From CAG-238 sp963601575 (lineage in GTDB: Bacteria > Bacillota > Clostridia > Peptostreptococcales > Anaerovoracaceae), in assembly GCA_963601575.1 (NCBI GenBank), contig CAVCFO010000013.1, positions 1-47,920 of the forward strand: 47,920 nt of DNA. The letters are read 5' to 3'. The notes beneath the pieces are model-generated. The model ran no database searches. It saw only the letters and a program-made list of their open reading frames with translations, and was not told where the DNA came from. This document shows, piece after piece, positions 15,558 to 23,561 of the stretch. A program made the translations under genes and the position numbers. Each line of letters begins with the position of its first letter. Position 1 is the stretch's first letter.

Positions 15558-16401
15558 GAACTGTTTTTTTCTCTCTTTCCTTGATTTTGTCTGCCTTTGT
15601 CTTGCCGTAGCGCACCCAAACGCCGGAGTACAAAATATTTCTCAAAATTTCAACATTATCTACAAGCGGAAGCCTCTCGAAGGCATCCGTCGCCTCGCCG
15701 ATCATCAGAAGCAGCAGATTAAGCACCTGCTCGTCGAATCCGGCTCTTGCATAAAGCTCGCGGAATGGGTTATAATCTCCGGTCTTGATATCCTTTTCGA
15801 TATCTTCGTATGCGTCCAGCAGATATATGAATTTGCCGAGATAGAAGCCGAGCTTATACAGATCATCCTTCCAGAAATCGTCCCTGTATACGAAGACCTC
15901 TGCCATGATCTCGCCGAAAACCTTTGCGACCTTGTCGATGGGAAGGTTCTTGGCATTCTCGACGATATCGAGCATGTTCATTTTTTTCTCGATGAATTCA
16001 GCCTTCTCAGGATAGGCGGCTGCGACCTTCTTTGCGTGGCGGGATAGTGCTGCCATGCAAAGCCGTGCCCTGAGTTTGTGCTCGTCCTTCCAGTCGTCCT
16101 TGCACTTGTAATATGCCAAGAGGACGCACATATCTGCGCAATAGTCCGTCACCTCGGTGCAGACCGAGCAATGCTTCTTTAGCGGATGCACGATGCAGCG
16201 CTTGCAGCAGGTTTGCTGTTTCTGGTCATATAGATCCGCCAAAATCATTATCAAAAATGTCATATCGTAGTTTAAGGTCAGCCTGCCGGCGAGTCCGTGC
16301 CGTTTCTTTAGAGTGCGGCAGAGGCCGCAATACCAGCTTCGATATGCATCAAATTCCTTTATCTTTAGTTCCGGTTTATTTACCAGTACATAGCCGAACA
16401 T
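15544..16401 (-). CDS. DUF5685 family protein
   Basis: 285 aa, matching the DUF5685 family by its start (MFGYVLVNKPELKIKEFDAY) and cysteine pattern: YCGLCRTLKKRHG near 24-36, CCKRCIVHPLKKHCSVC near 65-81, and YCADMC. Six or more paired Cys suggest a metal site. The rest is helical, with DAYEDIEKDIKTGDYNPF near 195, reminiscent of isoprenoid-synthase-like helical folds. Function is unknown. The J-domain gene overlaps its 3' end, which suggests both act together, perhaps on maturation of this protein. The start has AAGGAATTGAG a few nt before ATG 16401. Confidence 0.8.
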   Translation of the reverse strand: MFGYVLVNKPELKIKEFDAYRSWYCGLCRTLKKRHGLAGRLTLNYDMTFLIMILADLYDQKQQTCCKRCIVHPLKKHCSVCTEVTDYCADMCVLLAYYKCKDDWKDEHKLRARLCMAALSRHAKKVAAAYPEKAEFIEKKMNMLDIVENAKNLPIDKVAKVFGEIMAEVFVYRDDFWKDDLYKLGFYLGKFIYLLDAYEDIEKDIKTGDYNPFRELYARAGFDEQVLNLLLLMIGEATDAFERLPLVDNVEILRNILYSGVWVRYGKTKADKIKEREKKTVHGSL

Positions 16402-16449
16402 TATATCTCAATTCCTTTCATCGCCTTTTCGGTTCATCCATTATCTTAA

Positions 16450-16479
16450 ACCGAAAAAGCACACTGTGTGTGTGCTTTT
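16450..16479 (-). terminator. Terminator after mrp
   Basis: Perfect 10-bp stem AAAAGCACAC/GTGTGCTTTT with a 5-nt loop, then CTTTTTCGG on the minus strand. It closes the long unit that begins at the trmH-type gene and lies 50 nt after the mrp stop. Confidence 0.8.
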
Positions 16480-16528
16480 GATGAATTTTTAATGTCTTTA
16501 TTTCGGCTTTTTTCAAGGTTTCTCAGGC

Positions 16529-17368
16529 CTACTGGCGGCTCTGGCAGCCGTCTACTCCGCAGCTGGCACAATCGTGAGTGCAGCCATCGTTTGCCTCGGG
16601 CATCCCGTCATGCTTATTTGGATTTTCCGCGGCAAGGCATGCAGAAACCATGTTATCGAGCCAGTCACCCTTTATGTCTTCGACTCTGCCCTTGTCACAG
16701 GCCTTTGCAATCTCAGGATTGATAGGAATTTCGGATATAGTCCCGATTTCGTATTTTGCGGCTACCTCGCTGACATGCCCATCACCGAAAATTCTATGGT
16801 TCTTGCCGCAGCCCGGGCATGTGAAATATGACATGTTCTCTACGATTCCGATGACGGGAACATTCATCAGCTGCGCCATTTTGACGGCCTTTTCGACGAT
16901 CTTGGAAACAAGCTCCTGAGGTGATGTTACGATTACGATTCCGTCGAGCGGAAGCGACTGGAACACGGTCAATGCCACATCGCCTGTTCCCGGCGGCATA
17001 TCAACATACATCACATCGATGTCACCCCAAACGACATCATTCCAGAACTGCTGGATTACGCCCGAGAGCACGGGTCCGCGCCAAACGACCGGATCCGTGT
17101 CGTCTGCCAGCAGGGAGTTTACGGAAATCGCCTTGATGCCGGTCTTCGATATAACCGGGAAGATCTCTGTATCTGTACCTTGCGCCTTGTCCCCGAGGCC
17201 GAAGGCCTGCGGGATCGACGGACCTGTGATATCCGCATCCAGAACTGCTACCTTATATCCCAATCTTTGCGTCGATGATGCCAGCAGCGAGGTTATGGAA
17301 GATTTGCCGACTCCGCCCTTGCCCGACACAACGCCGATTACTTTCTTTACATTGGATTTTCCATTCAT
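16529..17368 (-). CDS. mrp: Mrp/NBP35 family Fe-S carrier P-loop ATPase
   Basis: 279 aa. It is a cytoplasmic scaffold or carrier for Fe-S clusters. Walker A is SGKGGVGKSS (15-24), then DADITGPSIP at 44-53, VDMPPGTGDV at 122-131 and the cluster-binding CPGC at 184-187, shared by two subunits. The C-terminal tail adds four cysteines C263, C267, C270, C275 (CTHDCASCGVDGC), like the N-terminal ferredoxin-type motif of Nbp35 but placed at the other end. A C-GGAGGT lies before ATG 17368. Its own promoter is likely (17401-17428). Two radical SAM enzymes sit upstream in the same unit, which are possible clients (inference). Confidence 0.93.
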   Translation of the reverse strand: MNGKSNVKKVIGVVSGKGGVGKSSITSLLASSTQRLGYKVAVLDADITGPSIPQAFGLGDKAQGTDTEIFPVISKTGIKAISVNSLLADDTDPVVWRGPVLSGVIQQFWNDVVWGDIDVMYVDMPPGTGDVALTVFQSLPLDGIVIVTSPQELVSKIVEKAVKMAQLMNVPVIGIVENMSYFTCPGCGKNHRIFGDGHVSEVAAKYEIGTISEIPINPEIAKACDKGRVEDIKGDWLDNMVSACLAAENPNKHDGMPEANDGCTHDCASCGVDGCQSRQ

Positions 17369-17400
17369 TTTTGTACCTCCGACAAAATCATTCTGATTCT

Positions 17401-17428
17401 ATTATACACCTATTCGCGGCAATTTCCA
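17401..17428 (-). promoter_or_regulatory. Likely internal promoter of mrp
   Basis: -10 TATAAT (17401-17406) with a 16-nt spacer to TGGAAA (17423-17428), which overlaps the 3' end of the DUF3842 gene. It would let mrp be expressed apart from the upstream operon. Confidence 0.5.
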
Positions 17429-17898
17429 GCTGAAAATGCAATTTGCACGGGCACGGCGCTTCTTATCGTCTCGACGGCTTCTGCGATCAAAGCCGAGGTG
17501 GACTTATTCCCGACGCCGACGATTATATTGTCACATTTGTTCACCGGGAGGAGAATTTTCTTCGCGGGGCTTTGCCCGATGGCGGCTGCCATCTTCGGTG
17601 TTACCTCGCCCAGCAGTGAGTCTGCGATCACGATCCCTATCGGGCCGACGATTATGTCCGCGCTGCGGGATGCGACCAAAACCGGATTCTCACCGGTTGC
17701 GGCATTATCGGCTCCCGCCTTTAGCATGCTTGCGGTTGCCAGAGTGTTCGTGCCGATTGCGGTGATATCTGCATTTGGGATCATCTTTCGCACGGCCTCT
17801 ACCATTTGCTTTCCGAGCATTCCACCCTGACCGTCCACGATCATGACATTTAGCTTCTTCAATTCAGCTTTGTCTGCACCTGTTCTTTTTTCTTCCAT
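17410..17898 (-). CDS. DUF3842 family protein
   Basis: 162 aa. The hallmark LNVMIVDGQGGMLGKQMVEA (about 16-35) begins a Rossmann-like strand-loop, followed by ITAIGTNTLATASMLKAGAD and GPIGIVIADSLLGEVTP. This is the DUF3842 family common in Clostridia, about 135-140 aa, of unknown function. The first 15 residues are polar and may not be translated; a TTG at residue 13 is an alternative start. With ATG 17898 the gene overlaps the TPR gene by 40 nt, and a weak AAGGA lies upstream. It sits between the TPR protein and mrp. Confidence 0.8.
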   Translation of the reverse strand: MEEKRTGADKAELKKLNVMIVDGQGGMLGKQMVEAVRKMIPNADITAIGTNTLATASMLKAGADNAATGENPVLVASRSADIIVGPIGIVIADSLLGEVTPKMAAAIGQSPAKKILLPVNKCDNIIVGVGNKSTSALIAEAVETIRSAVPVQIAFSAGNCRE

Positions 17899-18920
17899 TG
17901 CTGTCTGTCCTTTTCAATATTTTCCTTTACAATAGCGATTTTTTTGCTGTATTTGTCCGAATTTTCTTTGTCACCCATCTTATTATATAGGTTGACGAGA
18001 TTCGTCATACACTCTATATTGCTAGGTGAGTACTTGAGCGCCTCCTTGTAGCAGGATATTGCCATATCAGTTTCCCCGAGCTCGCCGTAGGCTGTCCCAA
18101 GGTAGAACCAAAGCGGCCACCACGAGGCAAACTCTCCCTTGCGATATTCCTCCAATACCGCGATGCCTTCTTCGTATCTTCCGGAAATGATGAGATTATA
18201 TCCCTTTTCGATCTCGACGGGCTTTTCGAGGCTTGCGAGCCTGCCTGCGATTTCTTCGATGAGTTCCTTCTTTTCCTGTGAGCGGGGCATCTCTTCTGCG
18301 AGCTTCAAATACTCGTCCCAGGTCAGCTTTGCCTTGATATAAAGTCCCATGTTTAGATATGCATAGCCGAGAAAATAGTAGGCATCCGCAAGCTTCGGAT
18401 TCTTCAATGTGGCAACCTCGAATGCCTCTAGAGCTTCTGCCTTGAATCTTCCTATGAGTTCCTCCGTCTCCTCCGAGAGTTCGCCTTGCGCTGCTGCCTC
18501 ATAGATATCCTTGCATGCTCGCCCGTAGCAATAGTAGGCATTTGCATTGCCGGGCTCAAGCAGCATCGCCGCGCGGAAAAGCGCACAGGCATAAACATGG
18601 GCGCCGTTTGCGGCGGTTTCGACCCCTTCTGCGATCAATGCCTCCGCAAATCTTACCTCGAAGGTTCTGTTTATATATGCTATATAATTTTCTTTGTACT
18701 TAAATTCCGGGTCGCATCCGATCACAAATGCCATGCACTTTGCAATGGTCAGCGTCGAGATCTTGCCAAGCTCGCTCTTTCGGAGCGGCACAGGCACCCC
18801 GGTCAAGATGTCCGCAATCCCCGCCTTCTCAAGATATGCGTCCGAAAGCTCATCAAAAACTATTTCGGAGAGCTGCACCTTTAGATATTGTCCGATCCTG
18901 TCTTTTTCTTCTATATTCAT
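17859..18920 (-). CDS. Tetratricopeptide-repeat protein
   Basis: 353 aa, cytoplasmic (no signal or membrane segment). TPR helices are visible at about 105-140 (ALFRAAMLLEPGNANAYYCY), 165-200 (EALEAFEVATLKNPKLADAY), 225-260, and 280-330 (AISCYKEALKYSPSNIECMT). It is likely a protein-interaction scaffold. The first 90 residues (MNIEEKDRIGQYLKVQLSEI) are not recognised; they include the segment TGVPVPLRKSELGK. It starts inside the stop of the DUF4080 radical SAM gene (ATGA, 4-nt overlap), so a joint role with that enzyme is plausible but unproven. Confidence 0.75.
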   Translation of the reverse strand: MNIEEKDRIGQYLKVQLSEIVFDELSDAYLEKAGIADILTGVPVPLRKSELGKISTLTIAKCMAFVIGCDPEFKYKENYIAYINRTFEVRFAEALIAEGVETAANGAHVYACALFRAAMLLEPGNANAYYCYGRACKDIYEAAAQGELSEETEELIGRFKAEALEAFEVATLKNPKLADAYYFLGYAYLNMGLYIKAKLTWDEYLKLAEEMPRSQEKKELIEEIAGRLASLEKPVEIEKGYNLIISGRYEEGIAVLEEYRKGEFASWWPLWFYLGTAYGELGETDMAISCYKEALKYSPSNIECMTNLVNLYNKMGDKENSDKYSKKIAIVKENIEKDRQQWKKKEQVQTKLN

Positions 18921-20440
18921 ATTCTAATGTTCCAACCCTTTCGTAAAAATCTCTTAAAATTCTCCGGATTCATATTCTTTTCGGCATCCTGCATAAGCCT
19001 TGCGCGGGCTCTTTCTGCGAGCCCGGATGAGCCTGTTTTCCCTTCGGCAAAGTCCGCGAATGCATACAAAATTCTATACTGATCGTCCTTTTTCCTATCC
19101 CTGTTCTGATATCCGGCATCATAGTAGAAATCCGCAAGCATCTCATAAAATCCGAAGGCGCCCCTCCCGATCTCCTCGATCAGGCATCTGAGTGTCTCCG
19201 AAAATCCGCCGCGATTATAGAATATATCCAGCATGTTTTCTATCATCTTGAGCCTTGCAAGCTCTGGTGCGCTCATCCAGTCGGTAGAAATAACCTCGTA
19301 TGGCGCCCTGTCGCGATGCACGATCCCGTATTTCAGCTTTGCCGCGGCAAGCGGCGTTCCCGCAAGCACCTTGAGGAATCCAAGCTGCATCGCATCCGCC
19401 CCCAGTCCGTATACCTTGTCGAATGACCTCCGGAAAATTTCATAGCTTTCGTATGGAAGCCCCGCGATGAGGTCAACATGAGTATGGATGTTCCCAAGTG
19501 CTATCAGCCTTTCTGTATTATAAAGCACCGGATAGACATTTTCCTTGCGGCCCACGGCCATAAGCGTCTTTGGGTTTGCGGACTGAATGCCGATTTCCAT
19601 CTGAAAAAGTCCTTTGCGAGCTGCCGCCAGCAGCTTTAGCGTATTATCGTCCAGAAGGTCTGCACATATCTCGAAGTGGAAGTTTGTAATCCCGTTGTCA
19701 TTTTCTATCAAATATTTGAAAATCTCATAGGCCCTGTGCTTATCGTAGTTAAATGTCCTATCGATAAACTTGACCTGCATGACCTTCTTATAGAGAAAAT
19801 ATCCAAGATCCGCCTTGACGCGCTCCATATCCAGTGCGCGCACGGTTTTTTCCGTGGCTGAGAGGCAGTAGGCACAGCCGAACGGGCAGCCCCTTGCGGA
19901 TTCGTAGTATACAACCTTGTCCTCCTCACATTCCAGCATCGAATACGGGAACGGTATCTTGTTGAAATCCAAAGGCTCGATGCGGCTGTTTACGAATATC
20001 TTGCCATCCTGGCGATAGATCAGTCCCGGCACTGTATCGAAGGGTCTATCCGCCTCCCGTATGACCTGCATGAACCGGTAGAATGGATATTCTCCCTCGC
20101 CGCATATAATGAAATCCGCCCATTGGTTTTCTCTCATGAATTCCGAGCCGCAAAAGCTTACCTCAGGGCCGCCAAGAACGATGATTGTATCCGGCAATGC
20201 CTTTTTCAGATCGGATGCCAATGCCTTTATCTGCTCGATATTCCAGAGGTAGCAAGAAAAGCAAACCATATCATAGTTTGCTCTTACAAGTTCAGTATAA
20301 ATATAATTCGGGTCGTTATTTATCGTAAATTCCCTTACGTCCAGATCGCTATACTCACCTGCCGTAACTGTATATAGGTACTTCAGGGCGAGATTCGAGT
20401 GAACATATTTTGAATTCAGTGTCGTAAGTAATACTCTCAT
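18917..20440 (-). CDS. B12-binding-domain radical SAM protein (DUF4080 type)
   Basis: 507 aa. Residues 1-130 form a cobalamin-binding-like Rossmann domain (MRVLLTTLNSKYVHSNLAL, then VLGGPEVSFCG). The radical SAM core has CPFGCAYC (RGCPFGCAYCLS, near 187) ligating the 4Fe-4S cluster, then FIDRTFNYD and EIGIQSANPKTL. The C-terminal part is DUF4080. Members with this layout are uncharacterised; methyl transfer or C-C chemistry is possible. The start at 20440 is chosen because it aligns with the family start; the longer frame to 20524 overlaps the previous gene and adds no conserved sequence. The Shine-Dalgarno is weak. Confidence 0.85.
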   Translation of the reverse strand: MRVLLTTLNSKYVHSNLALKYLYTVTAGEYSDLDVREFTINNDPNYIYTELVRANYDMVCFSCYLWNIEQIKALASDLKKALPDTIIVLGGPEVSFCGSEFMRENQWADFIICGEGEYPFYRFMQVIREADRPFDTVPGLIYRQDGKIFVNSRIEPLDFNKIPFPYSMLECEEDKVVYYESARGCPFGCAYCLSATEKTVRALDMERVKADLGYFLYKKVMQVKFIDRTFNYDKHRAYEIFKYLIENDNGITNFHFEICADLLDDNTLKLLAAARKGLFQMEIGIQSANPKTLMAVGRKENVYPVLYNTERLIALGNIHTHVDLIAGLPYESYEIFRRSFDKVYGLGADAMQLGFLKVLAGTPLAAAKLKYGIVHRDRAPYEVISTDWMSAPELARLKMIENMLDIFYNRGGFSETLRCLIEEIGRGAFGFYEMLADFYYDAGYQNRDRKKDDQYRILYAFADFAEGKTGSSGLAERARARLMQDAEKNMNPENFKRFLRKGWNIRI

Positions 20441-20472
20441 TTCGTCAAATTGCAAATTTCTTTTGCGTAGCG

Positions 20473-21345
20473 CTACAGCATGCGGAATCTTTCGTCTTTC
20501 AAAAGTCCGTGATCCTCCATGCATCTCTTCAGCGAGGCTATCATGGCATCGTTATCCTCCGGCAAATTGCCCCGAAGCGATACATAATTCGAGGCGTGGT
20601 TGCTCCTAAATATGCAAGATTTCGATGGTCTTGCATACTTCAGCATGAGGCAGGTCTCCGCCAAAACCTCTTCCGGCGTGAGGAACTTGAATTTTCCCTG
20701 CCTATAGTCCTCCAGCATCGGAGCCGGCGGTTCGAGCATGAGCGTAAGAAGTCCCACATAGGAGGCGTTCATCTTGCTGATCATTATTCCGGTCTGCACC
20801 GCGTGCTCCTCCCAGAGCTTGGGCCCTGCAAGCCCGCTGATAAATGTCACGGATGCCTTGATCCCCACCGCTTCGATTCTGTTCACGGCTTCTATGAGCT
20901 CCTCGCATGTCTCGCCCTTCTTGACCATGTCGAGAACCTTTTGGCTTCCGGACTCGGCGCCGATATATATCATCTCCAGGCCGAAGGAACGAAGCTCGCG
21001 GAGCTCATCGTCGGTCTTTCGCATGATGTCAGATGCGCGTCCGTAGGTTGATACCTTTTCGCATTCCGGGAAATTTTCCTTTATAAATTCAAGTATCGTA
21101 ATCAGTTTGTGGTTTGCAAGGCAAAGGGCGTCTCCGTCGCAGAGGAAGATCTTATCCACCACGCGGTACTGGCGCCTGGCCCATTCGAGGTCTTCCAGAA
21201 TTTCTTCCATTTTTCTGACCTTGAACTGCTTCGCCTTGAACATATTGCAAAATGTGCATTTGTTGTGCGAGCATCCGATTGTAACTTGAAGGAGGAGGCT
21301 ATATGCCTCGCTCGGCGGTCTATAAATATCTCCTACGTATCTCAT
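20473..21345 (-). CDS. Radical SAM protein of unknown substrate
   Basis: 290 aa. The start MRYVGDIYRPPSEAYSLLLQ leads into the cluster motif CSHNKCTFC (C.....C..C spacing, TIGCSHNKCTFCNMF), then KIFLCDGDAL, EKVSTYGRA, YIGAESGSQKVLD and SVTFISGLAG, the usual radical SAM barrel strands. It resembles the YgiQ/HemN-like group annotated only as radical SAM protein. The cluster motif is spaced CxxxxCxxC rather than the standard CxxxCxxC. The start at 21345 has AGAGGAG 6 nt upstream; the frame to 21477 overlaps argS and was rejected. It lies between argS and the second radical SAM gene. Confidence 0.85.
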   Translation of the reverse strand: MRYVGDIYRPPSEAYSLLLQVTIGCSHNKCTFCNMFKAKQFKVRKMEEILEDLEWARRQYRVVDKIFLCDGDALCLANHKLITILEFIKENFPECEKVSTYGRASDIMRKTDDELRELRSFGLEMIYIGAESGSQKVLDMVKKGETCEELIEAVNRIEAVGIKASVTFISGLAGPKLWEEHAVQTGIMISKMNASYVGLLTLMLEPPAPMLEDYRQGKFKFLTPEEVLAETCLMLKYARPSKSCIFRSNHASNYVSLRGNLPEDNDAMIASLKRCMEDHGLLKDERFRML

Positions 21346-21409
21346 CAGTTCTCCTCTCTGCTTAGCTCCGTTAGGATTTTCGTAAAGTCGTGTGAAATCG
21401 GAATATTCG

Positions 21410-23125
21410 CTACATGCGTTCCGGTGCCTGCATCCCGAGCAGTGCCAGCCCGTTTTTGATCGCGGTCTTTGCTGCAATCACCAGCGCAAGCTTTGCCAGT
21501 CTTTCATCTTCGTTGTCGCAGAGTATATGCTCATCGTGATAGAAGCGGTTGAAGCTCTGTGCGATGTCAACGATATGTCTTGTAACAATAGATGGTTCAT
21601 ATTTTTCGCCGGCCTCTACTACAACCTGCGGGAAGCGGTAGATGAGCTTTGCGAGTTCATATGCGCTGGGCCCTGTGATAAATTTCGGGTCAGCCCCCGC
21701 GCTCTTTGCTTTCTCCGTGAGTTCTTCTCCCGCATTTCTGAGGATGCTGGCCGCTCTCGCATAGGTATATTGTACATATGGGCCTGTCTCTCCGTTGAAA
21801 TCAAGTACTTTTTTCCAGGAGAAAACATAGTCCTTAATTCTGTTATTGGAAAGCTCGTTGAATACGACTGCACCGATTCCGACCTGTTTTGCCGTTTCTT
21901 CGATATTGTCCGTGGCAACGCCCTTTTCGTTTATTATATCCCTGGTCTCATCGATTGCCCTATTCAGCACGTCCTCGAGGAAAACTACTCTGCCTTCGCG
22001 TGTTGACATGGTGCCGTCTTCGAGGCTTACAAGGCCAAAAGGAACGTGAATGATGTCCTTTGCCCACTCAAATCCCATGAGCTCAAGGATTTTCTTGAGC
22101 TGCTGGAAGTGCAGGTTCTGCTGGGATGCAACAACATATATATTTTTATAAAAATCGTAAGTGTCTTTTCTATATTTCGCACAGGCAAGGTCGCGGGTTA
22201 TGTAGAGGGTCGACCCGTCTGATTTGAGGATCGGCGCCGGTGTAAGGCTGTATGGCTCAAGATCAACGATCATCGCACCCTTGGACTCCACGAGAAGGTT
22301 CTTTTCCCTAAGGTCTTCTACGATGGCCGGCATCTTATCCGAATAGAAGGATTCTCCCGCATAGGAATCGTAGCTGATTCCAAGCATGTCATAAACCCTG
22401 GTAAATTCTTTGAGAGATTCGTCTCTGAACCACTGCCAAAGCTCAACTTCTTCCTTTTCGCCATGCTCAAGTCTTGCGAAGGTCGCCCTTGCCTCGTCGT
22501 CGAGCTCAGGATGCTTCTCCGCCTCTACATGGAATTTCGTATAGTAGCTGAGGAGGGTCTTGATAGGCTCATCGATTACATCCTGCTTGTTTCCCCAGTG
22601 CCTGTAAGCTACAATCATCTTGCCGAACTGAGTGCCGTAGTCGCCGAGGTGGTTGATACGAGTTACCTTATATCCCATGGCATCGTAAATCTTATATAAG
22701 GAGTTTCCGATAACCGTGCTTCTGATATGGCCAATATGGAAAGGCTTTGCGATATTTGGCGAGGAATATTCGACTATTACGGGCTTTCCTTCTCCGACAT
22801 TTGTCTTGCCATAGTCATCGCCCTTTTCGAGGACATCGCAAATAACATCCCCTACGAGTTCTTCCTTGGAAATGAACATGTTCACATAGGCATTTACCTG
22901 CTCGACCTTTTCGAACATTTCATTATCCGAAATCTTCTCGGCAATTCCCTTTGCGATGAGCGGCGGCGCCTTTCGAAGCGTCTTTGCAAGCTTGAAGCAC
23001 GGGAATGCATAGTCTCCCATCTTCGAATCCTGCGGCACTTCGATCATTTCGCGGATTTCCGAAATTTCCAGATCGCTTACCTGCTCTGCAATGAGCCTTG
23101 CAATCTCGTTCTTAAAATCTACCAT
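21410..23125 (-). CDS. argS: Arginyl-tRNA synthetase
   Basis: 571 aa, a class I enzyme charging tRNA-Arg. It has the N-terminal Arg-tRNA recognition domain (residues 1-90), SSPNIAKPFHIGHIRST at 121-137 containing the HIGH box, YKVTRINHLGDYGTQFG, and GTMSTREGRVVFLEDVL in place of KMSKS, which is typical for ArgRS. The DALR anticodon-binding domain follows, ending in LALLGMQAPERM, the family's characteristic C-terminus. Length is complete. Its start overlaps the DUF523 stop by 7 nt. Confidence 0.97.
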   Translation of the reverse strand: MVDFKNEIARLIAEQVSDLEISEIREMIEVPQDSKMGDYAFPCFKLAKTLRKAPPLIAKGIAEKISDNEMFEKVEQVNAYVNMFISKEELVGDVICDVLEKGDDYGKTNVGEGKPVIVEYSSPNIAKPFHIGHIRSTVIGNSLYKIYDAMGYKVTRINHLGDYGTQFGKMIVAYRHWGNKQDVIDEPIKTLLSYYTKFHVEAEKHPELDDEARATFARLEHGEKEEVELWQWFRDESLKEFTRVYDMLGISYDSYAGESFYSDKMPAIVEDLREKNLLVESKGAMIVDLEPYSLTPAPILKSDGSTLYITRDLACAKYRKDTYDFYKNIYVVASQQNLHFQQLKKILELMGFEWAKDIIHVPFGLVSLEDGTMSTREGRVVFLEDVLNRAIDETRDIINEKGVATDNIEETAKQVGIGAVVFNELSNNRIKDYVFSWKKVLDFNGETGPYVQYTYARAASILRNAGEELTEKAKSAGADPKFITGPSAYELAKLIYRFPQVVVEAGEKYEPSIVTRHIVDIAQSFNRFYHDEHILCDNEDERLAKLALVIAAKTAIKNGLALLGMQAPERM

Positions 23126-23559
23126 TTTATATTCTCCTTTTCAGTTATTACTTCTATCCCTTGCGCCTTTAGCATAGTGGCGAAAACGCCGTTTCCCTCC
23201 CTAAGCCTGCCGCTGAATGTTCCGTCATATATTTTGCCTGCGCCGCATGAGGGACTATTTGCCTTGAGGATTGCCCCTTCTATGGGCTCGTTCTTCAGGG
23301 CCGCAAGCTGCATGCATGTCTTCAATGAGATTTCTGCGCCTTTTAGGAACTTTTCCGTCAGGTCATCTCCGTCCTTACTCATGATGCGGCTCCCGACCTT
23401 TTCGGCCGGCGGCCGGGGCAGCGGCAGGTTAGCCGCGCTCTCCGGGCAGACCGTGATATATTCGTGATTTTGGCAGAATTCTATGACAGCCTCGTTTCGG
23501 TTGTTTCCGCCATTATATTTGCAGTTATGCCCCAGGAGGCATCCGCTTATTATAAACAT
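23119..23559 (-). CDS. DUF523 domain protein
   Basis: 146 aa. It begins MFIISGCLLGHNCKYNGG, then TVCPESAANLPLPRPPAE, GAILKANSPSCGAGKIYDG and GNGVFATML, the full DUF523 pattern. The cysteines in CLLG..C, VCPE and SPSCG are conserved in the family; a metal or sulfur-related role has been proposed for relatives, but the function is not known. It is complete and sits between mutS2 (2-nt gap) and argS (7-nt overlap). Confidence 0.9.
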   Translation of the reverse strand: MFIISGCLLGHNCKYNGGNNRNEAVIEFCQNHEYITVCPESAANLPLPRPPAEKVGSRIMSKDGDDLTEKFLKGAEISLKTCMQLAALKNEPIEGAILKANSPSCGAGKIYDGTFSGRLREGNGVFATMLKAQGIEVITEKENIKW

Positions 23560-23561
23560 AT

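Noticed and set aside
14601..15584. Plus-strand frame of 327 aa
   Set aside because: Antisense shadow of the J-domain gene; the minus strand has a clear HPD motif and ribosome site.
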